A DNA stretch of 64,000 nt from Komagataeibacter saccharivorans (GTDB lineage Bacteria > Pseudomonadota > Alphaproteobacteria > Acetobacterales > Acetobacteraceae), in assembly GCF_003207825.1 (NCBI RefSeq), contig NZ_NKTY01000003.1:1-64000 (forward strand). The letters are read 5' to 3'. Under the pieces are notes generated by a model. The model searched no databases, had not been told where the DNA came from, and saw only the letters and a list, made by a program, of their open reading frames with translations. The stretch's first letter is position 1. Each line of letters begins with the position of its first letter. Shown piece by piece: positions 27,786 through 37,344 of the stretch. The translations under genes were made by a program, and so were the position numbers.

Positions 27786-28787
27786 TCAGGAATGGACCAG
27801 ATCACACGGCAGACTTTTTGCCCTGGCCTTCTCGCAAAGCCCCGTGGCCTGCGCTTTGGTCAGCCCCTTTACCCGCAGGCGGTAGAAGGTGCGGTCATTG
27901 CGTTCGGCCTTCACCACCGCTGGCTGGTACGCCCCGAAAATGGCGGGGTAACGGCTGCTCAGGCTGTTCCAGCTTTTCAGGGCCGCCGCCTGGGAATCGA
28001 GGGCGGCAAGCTGGACGCCATATGCGCCGCTCCCCTCACCCGCCTCGCCCGATGCAGGCGGCGGCAGGGTTGCTGCGGGGGATGGCGCTTCGGCTACGGA
28101 TCGGGACGGCGGCGGGGCCGCGGCCTCCGGTTCCGGGGCTTCCTGTGCAGCCGGGGGCGGTGCGGCCGGGGGCGCGCCAGCAGGCGGGGCTGATGGCGTG
28201 GGCGGGGCTTCGGGTACCGTCGTGGCATCAGCCGGGTGGGCCGCATCGGGGGTGGCGTTCTGGCCATACTGCCGGGCCATGGCATCGGGCTGCGGCTGTT
28301 CCGGCGGCGGGGAAAGACGCATCACCCCGCCATCAGCAGGCATGCCATCGGCGGCGCCAAGTATCTGCATGCCGCCCGGATCGGCCGGCTTGACCCGCAC
28401 CGGCCCCGGTGGTGGCCCCAGAACGGGAATCCCGCCCTGATGATGGCCGAACAGCGACCAGCCACCGATCGCCACCACCAGCACGCCGCCCAGTCCGGCG
28501 GCACCGTAAACCAGTTTGCGCGTTGTCGGGTCGTGACCGATCAGACTGATCCCGCCAAGCCGCGCCAGCATGCCACGGAAGTCCATGCCCGCCCCGCTGC
28601 GTCCCGGTCGGGAGCGGCCACCCTCGGGTGGTTCCATGGGGTTGCGCGGGTCGATATCGGGGTTGGAATCCGCCCCCATGCGTTCGCGCATCCGGCTTTT
28701 GGATGCGGCATAGGGATCTGGCGCCGCCGGGTTGTGGCGGTCATCGTCAGGGGACGTATCAGGGGATGATGTATCGTCAGGACTCAT
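27786..28787 (-). CDS. SPOR-domain inner-membrane protein
   Basis: A 333-residue protein with a cytoplasmic N-terminal region (about 95 residues, polar), one membrane helix near residues 96-115 (LVYGAAGLGGVLVVAIGGWSLF), a long Pro/Ala/Glu-rich linker (about 120-250), and a C-terminal SPOR domain from about residue 255 (YGVQLAALDSQAAALKSWNSL). SPOR domains bind peptidoglycan strands stripped of stem peptides at the division septum, so the protein probably acts in cell division or wall remodelling. It overlaps the argS stop by 4 bp, a conserved argS-SPOR pairing. The linker is low-complexity and GC-rich. Confidence 0.88.
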   Translation of the reverse strand: MSPDDTSSPDTSPDDDRHNPAAPDPYAASKSRMRERMGADSNPDIDPRNPMEPPEGGRSRPGRSGAGMDFRGMLARLGGISLIGHDPTTRKLVYGAAGLGGVLVVAIGGWSLFGHHQGGIPVLGPPPGPVRVKPADPGGMQILGAADGMPADGGVMRLSPPPEQPQPDAMARQYGQNATPDAAHPADATTVPEAPPTPSAPPAGAPPAAPPPAAQEAPEPEAAAPPPSRSVAEAPSPAATLPPPASGEAGEGSGAYGVQLAALDSQAAALKSWNSLSSRYPAIFGAYQPAVVKAERNDRTFYRLRVKGLTKAQATGLCEKARAKSLPCDLVHS

Positions 28788-30589
28788 CGCATCTCCTCGA
28801 CCGGCTGCACGCCGAGTACTTTCATCCCTGAACGCAGCACGGTTGCCGTTGCTTCGACAAGGGCCAGTTTCATCCGGGTCGCCTCAACATCGTCTTCCTG
28901 AAGGAAACGCAGGGTGGTGTCGTCACGTCCCCGGTTCCACAGGGCATGGAAATCCGACGCCAGTTCATTGAGGTAGAAAGCGATCCGGTGCGGTTCATGC
29001 GCGGCGGCGGCCGATTCCACCATGCGCGGCCACTGCGCCATGCGCTGCAGCACGGCCAGTTCCGCATCCGATGTCAGGCCCGACAGGTCGCCCTGCGCCA
29101 GTTCGGCAGGCGTGATGCCACCGGGCAGCCTGCCTTCATTGACCAGACCGGCTGCGGCCCGCAGCACCGAACAGCAGCGCGCATGGGCGTACTGGACATA
29201 AAAGACCGGGTTGTCGCGGCTCTGGGCCACGACCTGATCCAGATCGAATTCCATCTGCGCGTCAGCCTTGCGCGTCAGCATGGTGAAGCGCACGGCGTCA
29301 CGCCCGACTTCGTCAATCAGGTCGCGCAGGGTAACGAAGGTGCCCGCGCGCTTGGACATGCGCACCGGCTGGCCATCGCGCACGATGCGCACGATCTGGC
29401 ACAGCAGCACGTCCAGCACGGGGCGGCCATCCGTCGCCAGCGCCGCCACGGCTGCCTTCATGCGGGTGACGTAACCGCCATGATCCGCCCCCCACACATC
29501 GATCAGCACATCCGCGCCCCGGCGGATCTTGTCCGCATGGTAGCCGATATCATTGGCGAAATAGGTGTTGGACCCGTCGGACTTGCGCAGGGGCCGGTCC
29601 ACGTCATCCCCGAATTCGGTGGAGCGGAACAGCGTCTGCGGGCGGGCTTCCCAGTCATCGGGCAGCTTGCCCTTGGGCGGTTCCAGCACGCCTTCGTAAA
29701 TCAGGCCCTTTTCTTCAAGACGGGCAATGGCGCGGTCGGTTTCGCCATCCGCCAGAATCCGGGCTTCGCTGGTAAAGACATCATGATGCACGCCAAGGGC
29801 GGCCAGATCCTGCCGGATCATGCCCATCATGGCATCGACCGTCTCGGTCCGGACGGTATCGAGCCATACGGACGGGTCGGCTGGTTTCGCGTCCGCCGCC
29901 GCAAGTGTCGCGCCGTGTCGCGCCACCAGCGCCTCGCCCACGGGGACAAGGTAGTCACCACCGTACTGGATCGCGCCACCGGGCACGATGGCGGCGAATT
30001 CCGCCTCGTCCATGGTCGTGCCCAGCGCCTGCAGGTAACGCCAGTACGCCGCCCATGCCAGGGCGATGACCTGCGCCCCGGCATCGTTGATGTAATATTC
30101 CTTCGTCACCGCGTAACCCGCCTTGGCCAGCAGGTTGGCCAGCACGTCCCCCACCACGGCGCCGCGGCAGTGACCGACATGCATGGGGCCAGTGGGGTTG
30201 GCGGAAACATATTCCACATTCACCCGCACGCCCTCGCCCGCGGTGCCCTGACCGTAATCCTCGCCCGCTTCAAGCACCTCGCGCGCGATGCCCTGCCACA
30301 CCGATGCGGACAGCGTCATGTTGACGAAACCCGGCCCCGCCACTTCGGCGCGCGTGATACCGGGCGCGCCCGCCAGCACCGTAACCAGTTCCGCCGCGAT
30401 TTCAGCCGGGCGACGCCGCGCGGCCTTGGAGATGACCAGCGCCGCATTGGTGGCCAGATCGCCATGGGCAGGATCGCGGGTGGAGGTGACTTCCACCCGG
30501 TCCAGCGTGGCGGGCGGCAGGTCAGGCAGGATTTGACGCAGCGCGTCGCGCACATGCGAGAGGTAACGGGCGAACAGACTTTCTGACAT
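28784..30589 (-). CDS. argS: Arginine--tRNA ligase
   Basis: A 601-residue class I synthetase. The N-terminal Add1 domain has RDPAHGDLATNAAL; the HIGH motif is in VSANPTGPMHVGHCRGA; the KMSK-like loop is RMSKRAGTFVTLRDL; the anticodon-binding domain includes VQYAHARCCSVLR; and the C-terminus ends VLRSGMKVLGVQPVEEM. Length is typical. The start at 30589 is an ATG (MSESLFARYLSHV). It is the probable first gene of the argS-SPOR-scpA-scpB-tatB-tatC-serS run, with dgt upstream on the same strand. Confidence 0.97.
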   Translation of the reverse strand: MSESLFARYLSHVRDALRQILPDLPPATLDRVEVTSTRDPAHGDLATNAALVISKAARRRPAEIAAELVTVLAGAPGITRAEVAGPGFVNMTLSASVWQGIAREVLEAGEDYGQGTAGEGVRVNVEYVSANPTGPMHVGHCRGAVVGDVLANLLAKAGYAVTKEYYINDAGAQVIALAWAAYWRYLQALGTTMDEAEFAAIVPGGAIQYGGDYLVPVGEALVARHGATLAAADAKPADPSVWLDTVRTETVDAMMGMIRQDLAALGVHHDVFTSEARILADGETDRAIARLEEKGLIYEGVLEPPKGKLPDDWEARPQTLFRSTEFGDDVDRPLRKSDGSNTYFANDIGYHADKIRRGADVLIDVWGADHGGYVTRMKAAVAALATDGRPVLDVLLCQIVRIVRDGQPVRMSKRAGTFVTLRDLIDEVGRDAVRFTMLTRKADAQMEFDLDQVVAQSRDNPVFYVQYAHARCCSVLRAAAGLVNEGRLPGGITPAELAQGDLSGLTSDAELAVLQRMAQWPRMVESAAAAHEPHRIAFYLNELASDFHALWNRGRDDTTLRFLQEDDVEATRMKLALVEATATVLRSGMKVLGVQPVEEMR

Positions 30590-30694
30590 GCGGCTCGGTT
30601 TCCCAAAAAACGGCGCCGGACCCCGCGGCCCGGCATAAATGGCCTGCCGTGATGCCAGATGGCATGACAGGCGGATGATCTTGCTGCGCGTGTT

Positions 30695-31873
30695 TCACCC
30701 CGGCGAGGACAGGTCCGTCAACCGTCGATATTCTTCCATCGCACAGCGATCGGTCATACCGGCAATATAATCGGCCACCACGCGACACGCACGCGCCATG
30801 TCCCCGCCATCCCGCGCGGCCAGAGCGGACTCGCGCCAGCCATCGGGCAGCAGCGTCACGTTTTCCGACAGGATGCTGAAAATCGATTCGACCGTCAGCC
30901 GCGCCTTGCGGGTCATCCGGTTGACGCGCCAGTGGCGGTAAAGGCGGGCATACAGGAATTTGCGGATTTCCAGATTGGCCGCCGCGATGGCCGGACTGTA
31001 CGCCACGACCGGGGCGGCAGCATTGCGTATGTCGTCCGATGACCGGGGGGACAGCCGTTCAAGATTGCGCTGCGTCTGCCCGATCAGGTCCATCGCCAGC
31101 GCGTTGATGACGCGGCGCAGCGTTTCATGCCGCAGGCGGGGATCGTTATTGCCGATGCTGTGGCCTGCCTGATGCTGGGCGGTGCGGGCTTCGGCCAGCG
31201 CTTCACGCACCACCGGCAGGGCTTCCAGTTCCTCGATATGCAGGAGACCCGCCCGCAGGCCATCGTCAAGATCATGGGCGTGATAGGCGATGTCATCCGA
31301 CACGGCGGCCACCTGTGCCTCGGCCGAGGCATAGCTTTGCAGTTCCAGCCCGTGCCGGGCCGCGTAATCGGCGACATAGGTGGTCGGATGATCCACCGGG
31401 CCATTATGCTTGGCCAGCCCTTCAAGCATTTCCCATGTCAGGTTCAGCCCGTCGAAGGCGAAATACCGCCGCTCCAGCAACGTCACCAGCCGCAGGGACT
31501 GGGTATTGTGATCGAACCCGCCCCACGGCTTCATCGCTGCCGCAAGCGCTTCCTCCCCCGCATGGCCAAAGGGCGTGTGGCCAAGGTCATGGGCAAGGGC
31601 AAGCCCTTCGGTCAGGTCTTCCTCCAGCCCCAGCCTGCGCGCAATCGAGCGCGCGACCTGCGCGACTTCCAGCGAATGGGTCAGGCGCGTGCGGAAGAAA
31701 TCCCCCTCATGGTTCAGGAACACCTGCGTCTTGTATTGCAGGGTACGGAACCCGGCGGAGTGGATGACCCGGTCGCGGTCACGCTGCCAGGGGCTGCGTG
31801 TCGGGGCTTCCGCTTCGCGATGAAGGCGGCCACGCGCGGTGGCGGTCTGGACAGCGTAGGGTGCAGTACTCAT
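30695..31873 (-). CDS. dgt: Deoxyguanosinetriphosphate triphosphohydrolase-like protein
   Basis: A 392-residue HD-superfamily enzyme. The N-terminal RDRDRVIHSAGFRTLQYKTQVF and FFRTRLTHSLEVAQVARSIAR hold the first metal-binding His, and ALAHDLGHTPFGHAGE is the core HD motif. SDDIAYHAHDLDDGLRAGLL supplies the later Asp. The subgroup found next to argS in alphaproteobacteria is usually annotated as dGTPase-like and hydrolyses dNTPs to nucleosides and triphosphate; its true nucleotide preference is unsettled. It lies 105 bp upstream of argS and is divergent from erpA. Confidence 0.94.
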   Translation of the reverse strand: MSTAPYAVQTATARGRLHREAEAPTRSPWQRDRDRVIHSAGFRTLQYKTQVFLNHEGDFFRTRLTHSLEVAQVARSIARRLGLEEDLTEGLALAHDLGHTPFGHAGEEALAAAMKPWGGFDHNTQSLRLVTLLERRYFAFDGLNLTWEMLEGLAKHNGPVDHPTTYVADYAARHGLELQSYASAEAQVAAVSDDIAYHAHDLDDGLRAGLLHIEELEALPVVREALAEARTAQHQAGHSIGNNDPRLRHETLRRVINALAMDLIGQTQRNLERLSPRSSDDIRNAAAPVVAYSPAIAAANLEIRKFLYARLYRHWRVNRMTRKARLTVESIFSILSENVTLLPDGWRESALAARDGGDMARACRVVADYIAGMTDRCAMEEYRRLTDLSSPG

Positions 31874-32002
31874 ATATGATCAAGACCCAGCCATGGATAA
31901 GACGGCACATGATGATACCGCCGCCTGCATCCATAACCCGCGCGCGGCCCGTGGCCAACATGATCCCGTGCCTGCGCGTTCCACACACCATGGTGAAGCC
32001 CG

Positions 32003-32368
32003 ATGTCGATGCCCCCTTCCCCCACCGCCGAAAGCTTCCGCGTATCGGATTCGGCTGCCCGGCGCCTGCGTGAGATCCTGGACGAACAGCCCACGGGCGC
32101 GGACGACGAACCGGCGCTGCGCGTGTCGGTTCTGGCGGGGGGGTGTAACGGATTTCAGTACAAATTCGCGCTCGATCCCGCCACCATGCCCGATGATATC
32201 GTCATTACGGCAGGCGATGCCCGCGTGCTGGTCGATCCGGCCAGCATGGACCTGCTGGCCGGGGCCGAACTGGACTTCAATGACAGCCTGATGGGCGCGC
32301 ATTTTACCGTGCGTAACCCCAATGCCGCGTCATCGTGCGGATGTGGCACGAGCTTTTCGGTCGAATGA
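32003..32368 (+). CDS. erpA: Iron-sulfur cluster insertion protein ErpA (A-type carrier)
   Basis: A 121-residue protein of the HesB/IscA family. The three cluster-ligand cysteines are visible: one in VLAGGCNGFQYKF and two in SSCGCGTSF near the C-terminus. The mid part, VDPASMDLLAGAELDFNDSLMGAHFTVRNPNA in parts, is standard for A-type carriers. ErpA passes Fe-S clusters to apoproteins; the ErpA rather than IscA call follows from its single-gene context next to dgt/xthA and general similarity. Its stop overlaps the xthA start. Confidence 0.92.
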   Translation: MSMPPSPTAESFRVSDSAARRLREILDEQPTGADDEPALRVSVLAGGCNGFQYKFALDPATMPDDIVITAGDARVLVDPASMDLLAGAELDFNDSLMGAHFTVRNPNAASSCGCGTSFSVE

Positions 32369-33162
32369 TGAAACTCACGACCTGGAACGTCAATTCCATC
32401 CGCCAGCGTCAGGATCATGTGCTGGACTATCTTGCCCGCGAGCAGCCCGACGTGCTGGCGTTGCAGGAAATCAAATGCGCCACCGAAATCTTCCCCGTCG
32501 AGGTGTTCAGGGCTGCGGGCTATGACAGCATCGTGGTGGGACAGAAAAGCTATAACGGCGTCGCCATCCTGACCCGCCACCCGCATACGGTCACCCATAC
32601 CAGCCTGCCCGGCTGGGAAACGGAACCGCCACAGGCACGGTATGTAGAAATCCGCACCTGTGGTCTGGTGGTTGGCAATCTTTACCTGCCCAACGGCAAT
32701 TCCGGTGGAACGCCGGGATACGAATCAAAGCTGGCTTTCATGGAAGCCCTCGCCCTGCATGCGCAGGCGATGCTGAAGGCGGGGCAGGATTTCATCCTGA
32801 TGGGGGATTACAATGTCTGCCCCACGGAAGAAGACTGTGCCCCGGGCGCGCTGTCACCCGATGACGCACTGGTCCGCCCGCAGACCCGCGCGGCCTTCCG
32901 CCGCCTGCTGTGGCTGGGGCTGACGGACGCACTGCGCGCCCTGCACCCCACCGGGGCGTTCTATACGTTCTGGGATTATCAGGCGGCTGCATGGCAGCGT
33001 AACAGCGGCCTGCGCATCGACCATGCCCTTCTGTCGCCCCGCGTGGCCGAACGGCTGCTGACCGCCCTGCCCGCCCGTGACGAGCGCGGCAGGGAACAGC
33101 CATCCGATCATGTACCGCTGACGATCACCCTTACGCCGGCTGACGCTGGCGTGGCGGACTGA
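32365..33162 (+). CDS. xthA: Exodeoxyribonuclease III
   Basis: A 265-residue apurinic/apyrimidinic endonuclease of the EEP fold. Landmarks: TTWNVNSIRQR, LALQEIKCA (Glu), the GVAILTRHP segment, NLYLPNGN, MGDYNVCPTEED (Asp/Asn), FYTFWDYQAAAWQRNSGLRIDH and PSDHVPL (Asp-His). This matches ExoIII. It acts in base-excision repair. The start is one of two tandem ATGs overlapping the erpA stop (ATGA). It overlaps the 3' end of convergent eipB by 32 bp. Confidence 0.95.
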   Translation: MMKLTTWNVNSIRQRQDHVLDYLAREQPDVLALQEIKCATEIFPVEVFRAAGYDSIVVGQKSYNGVAILTRHPHTVTHTSLPGWETEPPQARYVEIRTCGLVVGNLYLPNGNSGGTPGYESKLAFMEALALHAQAMLKAGQDFILMGDYNVCPTEEDCAPGALSPDDALVRPQTRAAFRRLLWLGLTDALRALHPTGAFYTFWDYQAAAWQRNSGLRIDHALLSPRVAERLLTALPARDERGREQPSDHVPLTITLTPADAGVAD

Positions 33163-34024
33163 CCACACCGCCCGCCGGTGGACTGGCACCGTCCATGCAG
33201 CGGTCATGAGCGGGTAACAGGCGGAATTCACGCAAGGTGCCCGCCACGCGGAACTGCCCGAAATCCAGCTCCACATTGTCGGCCACGCCATTGATGAAAT
33301 AACGCATTCCGGTCTGGAACATCGGCGTCATGTCGTGCGTGGCGCTGTTGTAATACGCAACATGCACCCGCACCGCCGGCAGGGCGGCCAGCGCGGGAAA
33401 GGGCACGGCAACCGGGGCCGCCTGCTGGCCCAGCAGCAGCACATACGTGCCCAGCGCCCCGGTTTCGACGGTTCCATCAAACAGATCGGGGGAAATCTGC
33501 CCCCTGCCTGCAAGGCCGGCTGCAATGACGGCGCGGGTATACGCTACGGGAAACAGCGTGCCCACAGGCAGGGCAACATCATGGGTGGCGGGGGCAGTAT
33601 AATGCACGCTGCCCCCCCTGGTCCCCATCCGCGCTTCACCCGCGATGCGGGGCGCGGGCGTGCCATTTTCCGTCTGGTCGGCACGGAAGACGAGGGATGA
33701 GCCGTCCTTTTCCTCCAGCACGGCATAATCCGAATCGCTTATGGCTTCCGCCCCGCTACGCCCCGTGGTGCGCAGGTGCAGTTGCTGCTGCGTGGACCAT
33801 GCCGAACACATGTCGGACAGGACAAAAGTCAGTTGCCCTTCCGCCGTGACGACATCGCCATCCCCCACGGCGGAGAGGGAAAGATCATAGACCGCGCGAT
33901 GCGGGGCCATGACGGGGGCGGAAGCGGGGGCCGCGACCGAATGGCCCCGCCACAGGGCAATTGCGCCCGCAACGATGACCATGCAGCCATGGGCAAGCGC
34001 CCCGGCACGCCCCACCCGCGCCAT
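33131..34024 (-). CDS. eipB: EipB-like periplasmic envelope-integrity protein (DUF1849)
   Basis: A 297-residue protein with an N-terminal signal sequence (GCMVIVAGAIALW, cleavage near SVAAPASA). The mature protein opens APHRAVYDLSL and includes SDSDYAVLEEKDGSSLVFR and GMRYFINGVADNVELDFGQF, which are DUF1849 landmarks. The two cysteines (one near DMCSAW, one in HDRCMDG at the end) match the conserved disulfide of EipB. In Brucella, EipB is a beta-spiral periplasmic protein that supports envelope stress resistance. It follows aspS by 5 bp, so the two are probably co-transcribed. Confidence 0.85.
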   Translation of the reverse strand: MARVGRAGALAHGCMVIVAGAIALWRGHSVAAPASAPVMAPHRAVYDLSLSAVGDGDVVTAEGQLTFVLSDMCSAWSTQQQLHLRTTGRSGAEAISDSDYAVLEEKDGSSLVFRADQTENGTPAPRIAGEARMGTRGGSVHYTAPATHDVALPVGTLFPVAYTRAVIAAGLAGRGQISPDLFDGTVETGALGTYVLLLGQQAAPVAVPFPALAALPAVRVHVAYYNSATHDMTPMFQTGMRYFINGVADNVELDFGQFRVAGTLREFRLLPAHDRCMDGASPPAGGVVSPPRQRQPA

Positions 34025-34029
34025 GAGGG

Positions 34030-35826
34030 TCAGTTCTTGGCCTGACCGGGCTTGGGACGGGGCAGGTCGAGCGCGAGGGAGAGTTCCTTCAGCCGCTGCG
34101 GCTCGACCGGGGCCGGTGCCCCCATCATCAGGTCTTCGCCCTGCTGGTTGAGCGGGAACAGGATCACTTCGCGGATGTTCGGCTCATCAGCCAGCAGCAT
34201 CACGATACGGTCCACGCCGGGGGCCGAACCACCATGCGGCGGTGCGCCGTAACGGAACGCATTCAGCATGCCGCCAAAGCGGGCTTCGACCTCGCTGGCG
34301 GGATAGCCCGCGATCTCGAACGCACGGATCATCACATCGGGCTGGTGGTTACGGATCGCGCCCGATGACAGTTCCACGCCATTGCACACGATATCGTACT
34401 GGTAGGCCTTGATGGTCAGCGGGTCCTGATTCTGCAGCGCGTCCATGCCGCCCTGCGGCATGGAGAACGGGTTGTGGGAGAAGTCAATCTCGCCCGTTTC
34501 CTCGTTGCGCTCATACATCGGGAAATCCGTGATCCAGCAGAAGCGGAAGGCGTTCTGTTCGATCAGGTCCAGTTCGGTCGCAACGCGCGTACGCACCGCC
34601 CCCGAGAACTTGACCATCTCATCGCCCTTGCCCGCCACGAAGAACACGGCGTCGCCCGCCTTCAGCCCTGTTGCCGCACGAATGGCCTCGATGCGCTCGG
34701 CTTCAAGGTTCTTGGCGATCGGCCCCTTGCCGCCATCTTCGGCGAAGATGATGTAGCCCAGCCCACCGGCACCGGATTCGCGCGCCCAGTTATTGAGCTT
34801 GTCAAAGAAGGCACGCGGGCGATCACCCGCACCCGGCGCGGGAATGGCGCGGACCTGACCACCATCGGCGGCGATGCGGGCAAACAGGCCGAAACCGGAA
34901 CCGGCGAAGGCTTCGGTCACGTCGGACAGTTTCAGCGGGTTGCGCAGGTCGGGCTTGTCGCTGCCATACACATCCATGGCCGTGGCGTAGGGAATGCGCT
35001 CGAACGGGGCCTTGCTGACGGTCCGGCCACCGCCGAATTCGCGAAACACGCCTTCCATCACGGGTTCCAGCGTCGCGAACACATCTTCCTGTGTTGCAAA
35101 CGCCATTTCGAAATCGAGCTGGTAGAACTCACCGGGCGAGCGGTCGGCACGCGCCGCTTCATCGCGGAAGCAGGGTGCGATCTGGAAATAGCGGTCGAAG
35201 CCCGCGACCATGGCAAGCTGCTTGAACTGCTGCGGGGCCTGCGGCAGGGCATAGAACTTGCCCGGATGCATGCGCGCGGGCACGAGGAAGTCGCGCGCGC
35301 CTTCGGGGGAGGATGCGGTCAGGATCGGCGTCTGGAATTCCATGAACCCCAGATCCGTCATGCGCTTGCGCAGGCTGGCGATCACCTGCGCGCGCAGCAT
35401 GATGTTACGGTGCACCTTGTCGCGCCGCAGGTCGATGTAGCGGTAGGTCAGGCGCAGGTCTTCGGGGTAATGTTCGTTCCCCGCCACCTGCAGCGGCAGC
35501 ACGTCGGCGCTGGACTGGACCGCGATTTCACGCGCACGCAGTTCGATCTCACCCGTGGGCAGGTTCGGGTTTTTGGTCGCGCCATCGCGCAGCACCACTT
35601 CGCCCGTTACCGTCAGCACGCTTTCCACGCGCACGCGCTCGGCCGTTTCCAGAACGGGGGAACCGGCGGGGATCACGATCTGCGTCATGCCAAAATGGTC
35701 GCGCAGGTCAATGAACAGCAGGCCGCCGTGGTCGCGCTTGCTGTGTACCCACCCGGAAAGGCGGGCCGTCTGCCCGGCGTCAGCAGCCCGCAGGGCCGCG
35801 CAGCTATGGGTACGATAGGGATGCAT
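34030..35826 (-). CDS. aspS: Aspartate--tRNA ligase
   Basis: A 598-residue class IIb synthetase. An N-terminal OB-fold anticodon domain ([20 protein letters not shown] in part) is followed by the class II core: motif 2 in [22 protein letters not shown] (in parts), a bacterial GAD insertion domain in the middle, and motif 3 in [17 protein letters not shown] in parts. It may be the non-discriminating type, as in many bacteria that use GatCAB; the sequence alone does not decide. It lies between mtnA and eipB on the minus strand. Confidence 0.97.
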   Translation of the reverse strand: MHPYRTHSCAALRAADAGQTARLSGWVHSKRDHGGLLFIDLRDHFGMTQIVIPAGSPVLETAERVRVESVLTVTGEVVLRDGATKNPNLPTGEIELRAREIAVQSSADVLPLQVAGNEHYPEDLRLTYRYIDLRRDKVHRNIMLRAQVIASLRKRMTDLGFMEFQTPILTASSPEGARDFLVPARMHPGKFYALPQAPQQFKQLAMVAGFDRYFQIAPCFRDEAARADRSPGEFYQLDFEMAFATQEDVFATLEPVMEGVFREFGGGRTVSKAPFERIPYATAMDVYGSDKPDLRNPLKLSDVTEAFAGSGFGLFARIAADGGQVRAIPAPGAGDRPRAFFDKLNNWARESGAGGLGYIIFAEDGGKGPIAKNLEAERIEAIRAATGLKAGDAVFFVAGKGDEMVKFSGAVRTRVATELDLIEQNAFRFCWITDFPMYERNEETGEIDFSHNPFSMPQGGMDALQNQDPLTIKAYQYDIVCNGVELSSGAIRNHQPDVMIRAFEIAGYPASEVEARFGGMLNAFRYGAPPHGGSAPGVDRIVMLLADEPNIREVILFPLNQQGEDLMMGAPAPVEPQRLKELSLALDLPRPKPGQAKN

Positions 35827-35939
35827 GCTCTTGTCCTGATTCTACCAGAGTCCGGGGGGCGCGCCTGCCATGGACGCGCCCGGTTTCAGGCGCGACAAAG
35901 CCAATCCCGCCCCCGCCTGTCAAGGTTATAGGTGATGTG

Positions 35940-37031
35940 TCACACGTATTCGGGAAACAGGTCGCACAACCCGTCGGCCGATGCGGGGCAGCGGCCCCGT
36001 TCGGTAATCAGTCCCGTCACCAGCCGCGCGGGCGTGACATCAAAGGCCGGATTGGCCCCCTTGCTACCATCGGGCACAAGCTGCACGGTGGTCACGGCGC
36101 CGGTTTCGTCGCGTCCCTGTATATGGGTGACTTCGCGGCCGTTGCGTTCCTCAATGGGGATTTCCGTCACACCGTCACTGATGGTCCAGTCGATGGTGGT
36201 GGAAGGCAGCGCCACCCAGAAAGGCACGCCATTGTCATGCGCGGCCAGCGCCTTGAGATACGTGCCGATCTTGTTCGCCACATCGCCCGTACGCGTCACG
36301 CGGTCGGTACCGACGATGACCATGTCCACCATACCATGCTGCATCAGGTGGCCACCGGCATTATCAGCAATGACGGTATGCTTCACGCCATGACGCCCCA
36401 GTTCCCACGCGGTCAGCGACGCGCCCTGATTGCGCGGGCGGGTTTCATCCACCCATACATGCACGTCAATGCCACGGTCATGCGCCATATAGATCGGCGC
36501 AAGGGCCGTGCCCCAGTCCACCGTGGCGATCCAGCCCGCATTGCAGTGGGTCATGACATTGACCGGTCCGGGGCGACGGCTGGCAATCTCTTCGATCAGT
36601 TCCAGTCCCTGTCGGCCAATGGCCTCATTCTGGATGACGTCCTCATCACAGATGCGTCCGGCTTCGTCATAGGCGGCTGCCACGCGGTCGGCCGGGGCCG
36701 TGGTGCGCAGGCGCGTCAGCATGCGCCGGATGGCCCATGCAAGGTTGACCGCCGTGGGGCGGGTAGCCGCCAGCAGGGCAGCATCACGCTCCATCGCCGC
36801 ATCGCTGCTGTCCTGACGCAATGCAAGGGCCAGCCCGTAGGCCGCTACCGCACCGATCAGCGGTGCGCCGCGCACTTGCATCGTGCGGATGGCATGCGCC
36901 ACCTGATCGCGTTCGGTCAGGCGCAGGATGTCCAGCGACCACGGTAGCCGGGTCTGGTCAAAGATATGGACTGACCAGCCATCATCCGCATCCACCCAGA
37001 CGCTACGATAGGAGACGTTGTCGATTTTCAT
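35940..37031 (-). CDS. mtnA: S-methyl-5-thioribose-1-phosphate isomerase
   Basis: A 363-residue enzyme of the eIF2B-like family that turns methylthioribose-1-phosphate into methylthioribulose-1-phosphate. Key segments: TMQVRGAPLIGAVAAYGLALA near the N-terminus in parts, VMTHCNAGWIATVDWGTALAP with the catalytic cysteine, VWVDETRPRNQGASLTAWEL in parts, and the aspartate in VDMVIVGTDRVTRTGDVANKIGTY in parts. The ATG at 37031 (MKIDNVSYRSVW) is the usual N-terminus. It sits without other methionine-salvage genes, so it may serve the full salvage pathway or an MTA shunt; the window does not say which. Confidence 0.94.
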   Translation of the reverse strand: MKIDNVSYRSVWVDADDGWSVHIFDQTRLPWSLDILRLTERDQVAHAIRTMQVRGAPLIGAVAAYGLALALRQDSSDAAMERDAALLAATRPTAVNLAWAIRRMLTRLRTTAPADRVAAAYDEAGRICDEDVIQNEAIGRQGLELIEEIASRRPGPVNVMTHCNAGWIATVDWGTALAPIYMAHDRGIDVHVWVDETRPRNQGASLTAWELGRHGVKHTVIADNAGGHLMQHGMVDMVIVGTDRVTRTGDVANKIGTYLKALAAHDNGVPFWVALPSTTIDWTISDGVTEIPIEERNGREVTHIQGRDETGAVTTVQLVPDGSKGANPAFDVTPARLVTGLITERGRCPASADGLCDLFPEYV

Positions 37032-37344
37032 ATAATATTTGCCGCCATAGAAAAACCAGAACACCAGAAGGGCGCGTAGGGAAGCATCCGGCAGGCTGGT
37101 ATTCAAGCCCCCCTTCCCCCGAATCCCGCATGACCGGGCAGTCGGGGCAGCTTCATCCCGTCAGACCACGCGAAACCATCGCTGCGAAACCGGTCGTATC
37201 ATACAGCCAGTTCATGGATGGTTCCATATATGCGGGCGCAGTGCCGGCGGCGGAAGGGGCGCCACCTGCATCGGGCAAAAAATATCCCGCCATGCAGCCT
37301 GCATGGCGGGATGAAACAACGCGAAAAGAATGAAGCCGGAAGGC
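37032..37344. other. Gap between mtnA and htpG
   Basis: A 313-bp stretch that holds the htpG terminator (37277-37312) and presumably the mtnA promoter. I see no gene; short open frames lack ribosome sites and family features. Confidence 0.6.
37277..37312 (-). terminator. Intrinsic terminator of htpG
   Basis: A 13-bp near-perfect GC-rich stem (37312-37300 with 37297-37284) is followed on the minus strand by TATTTTTT. It lies 32 bp after the htpG stop. Confidence 0.9.

Noticed and set aside
28946-30586. A plus-strand open frame of about 546 codons opposite argS
   Set aside because: Antisense shadow of a clear synthetase gene; amino-acid make-up and absence of domains argue against a real protein.
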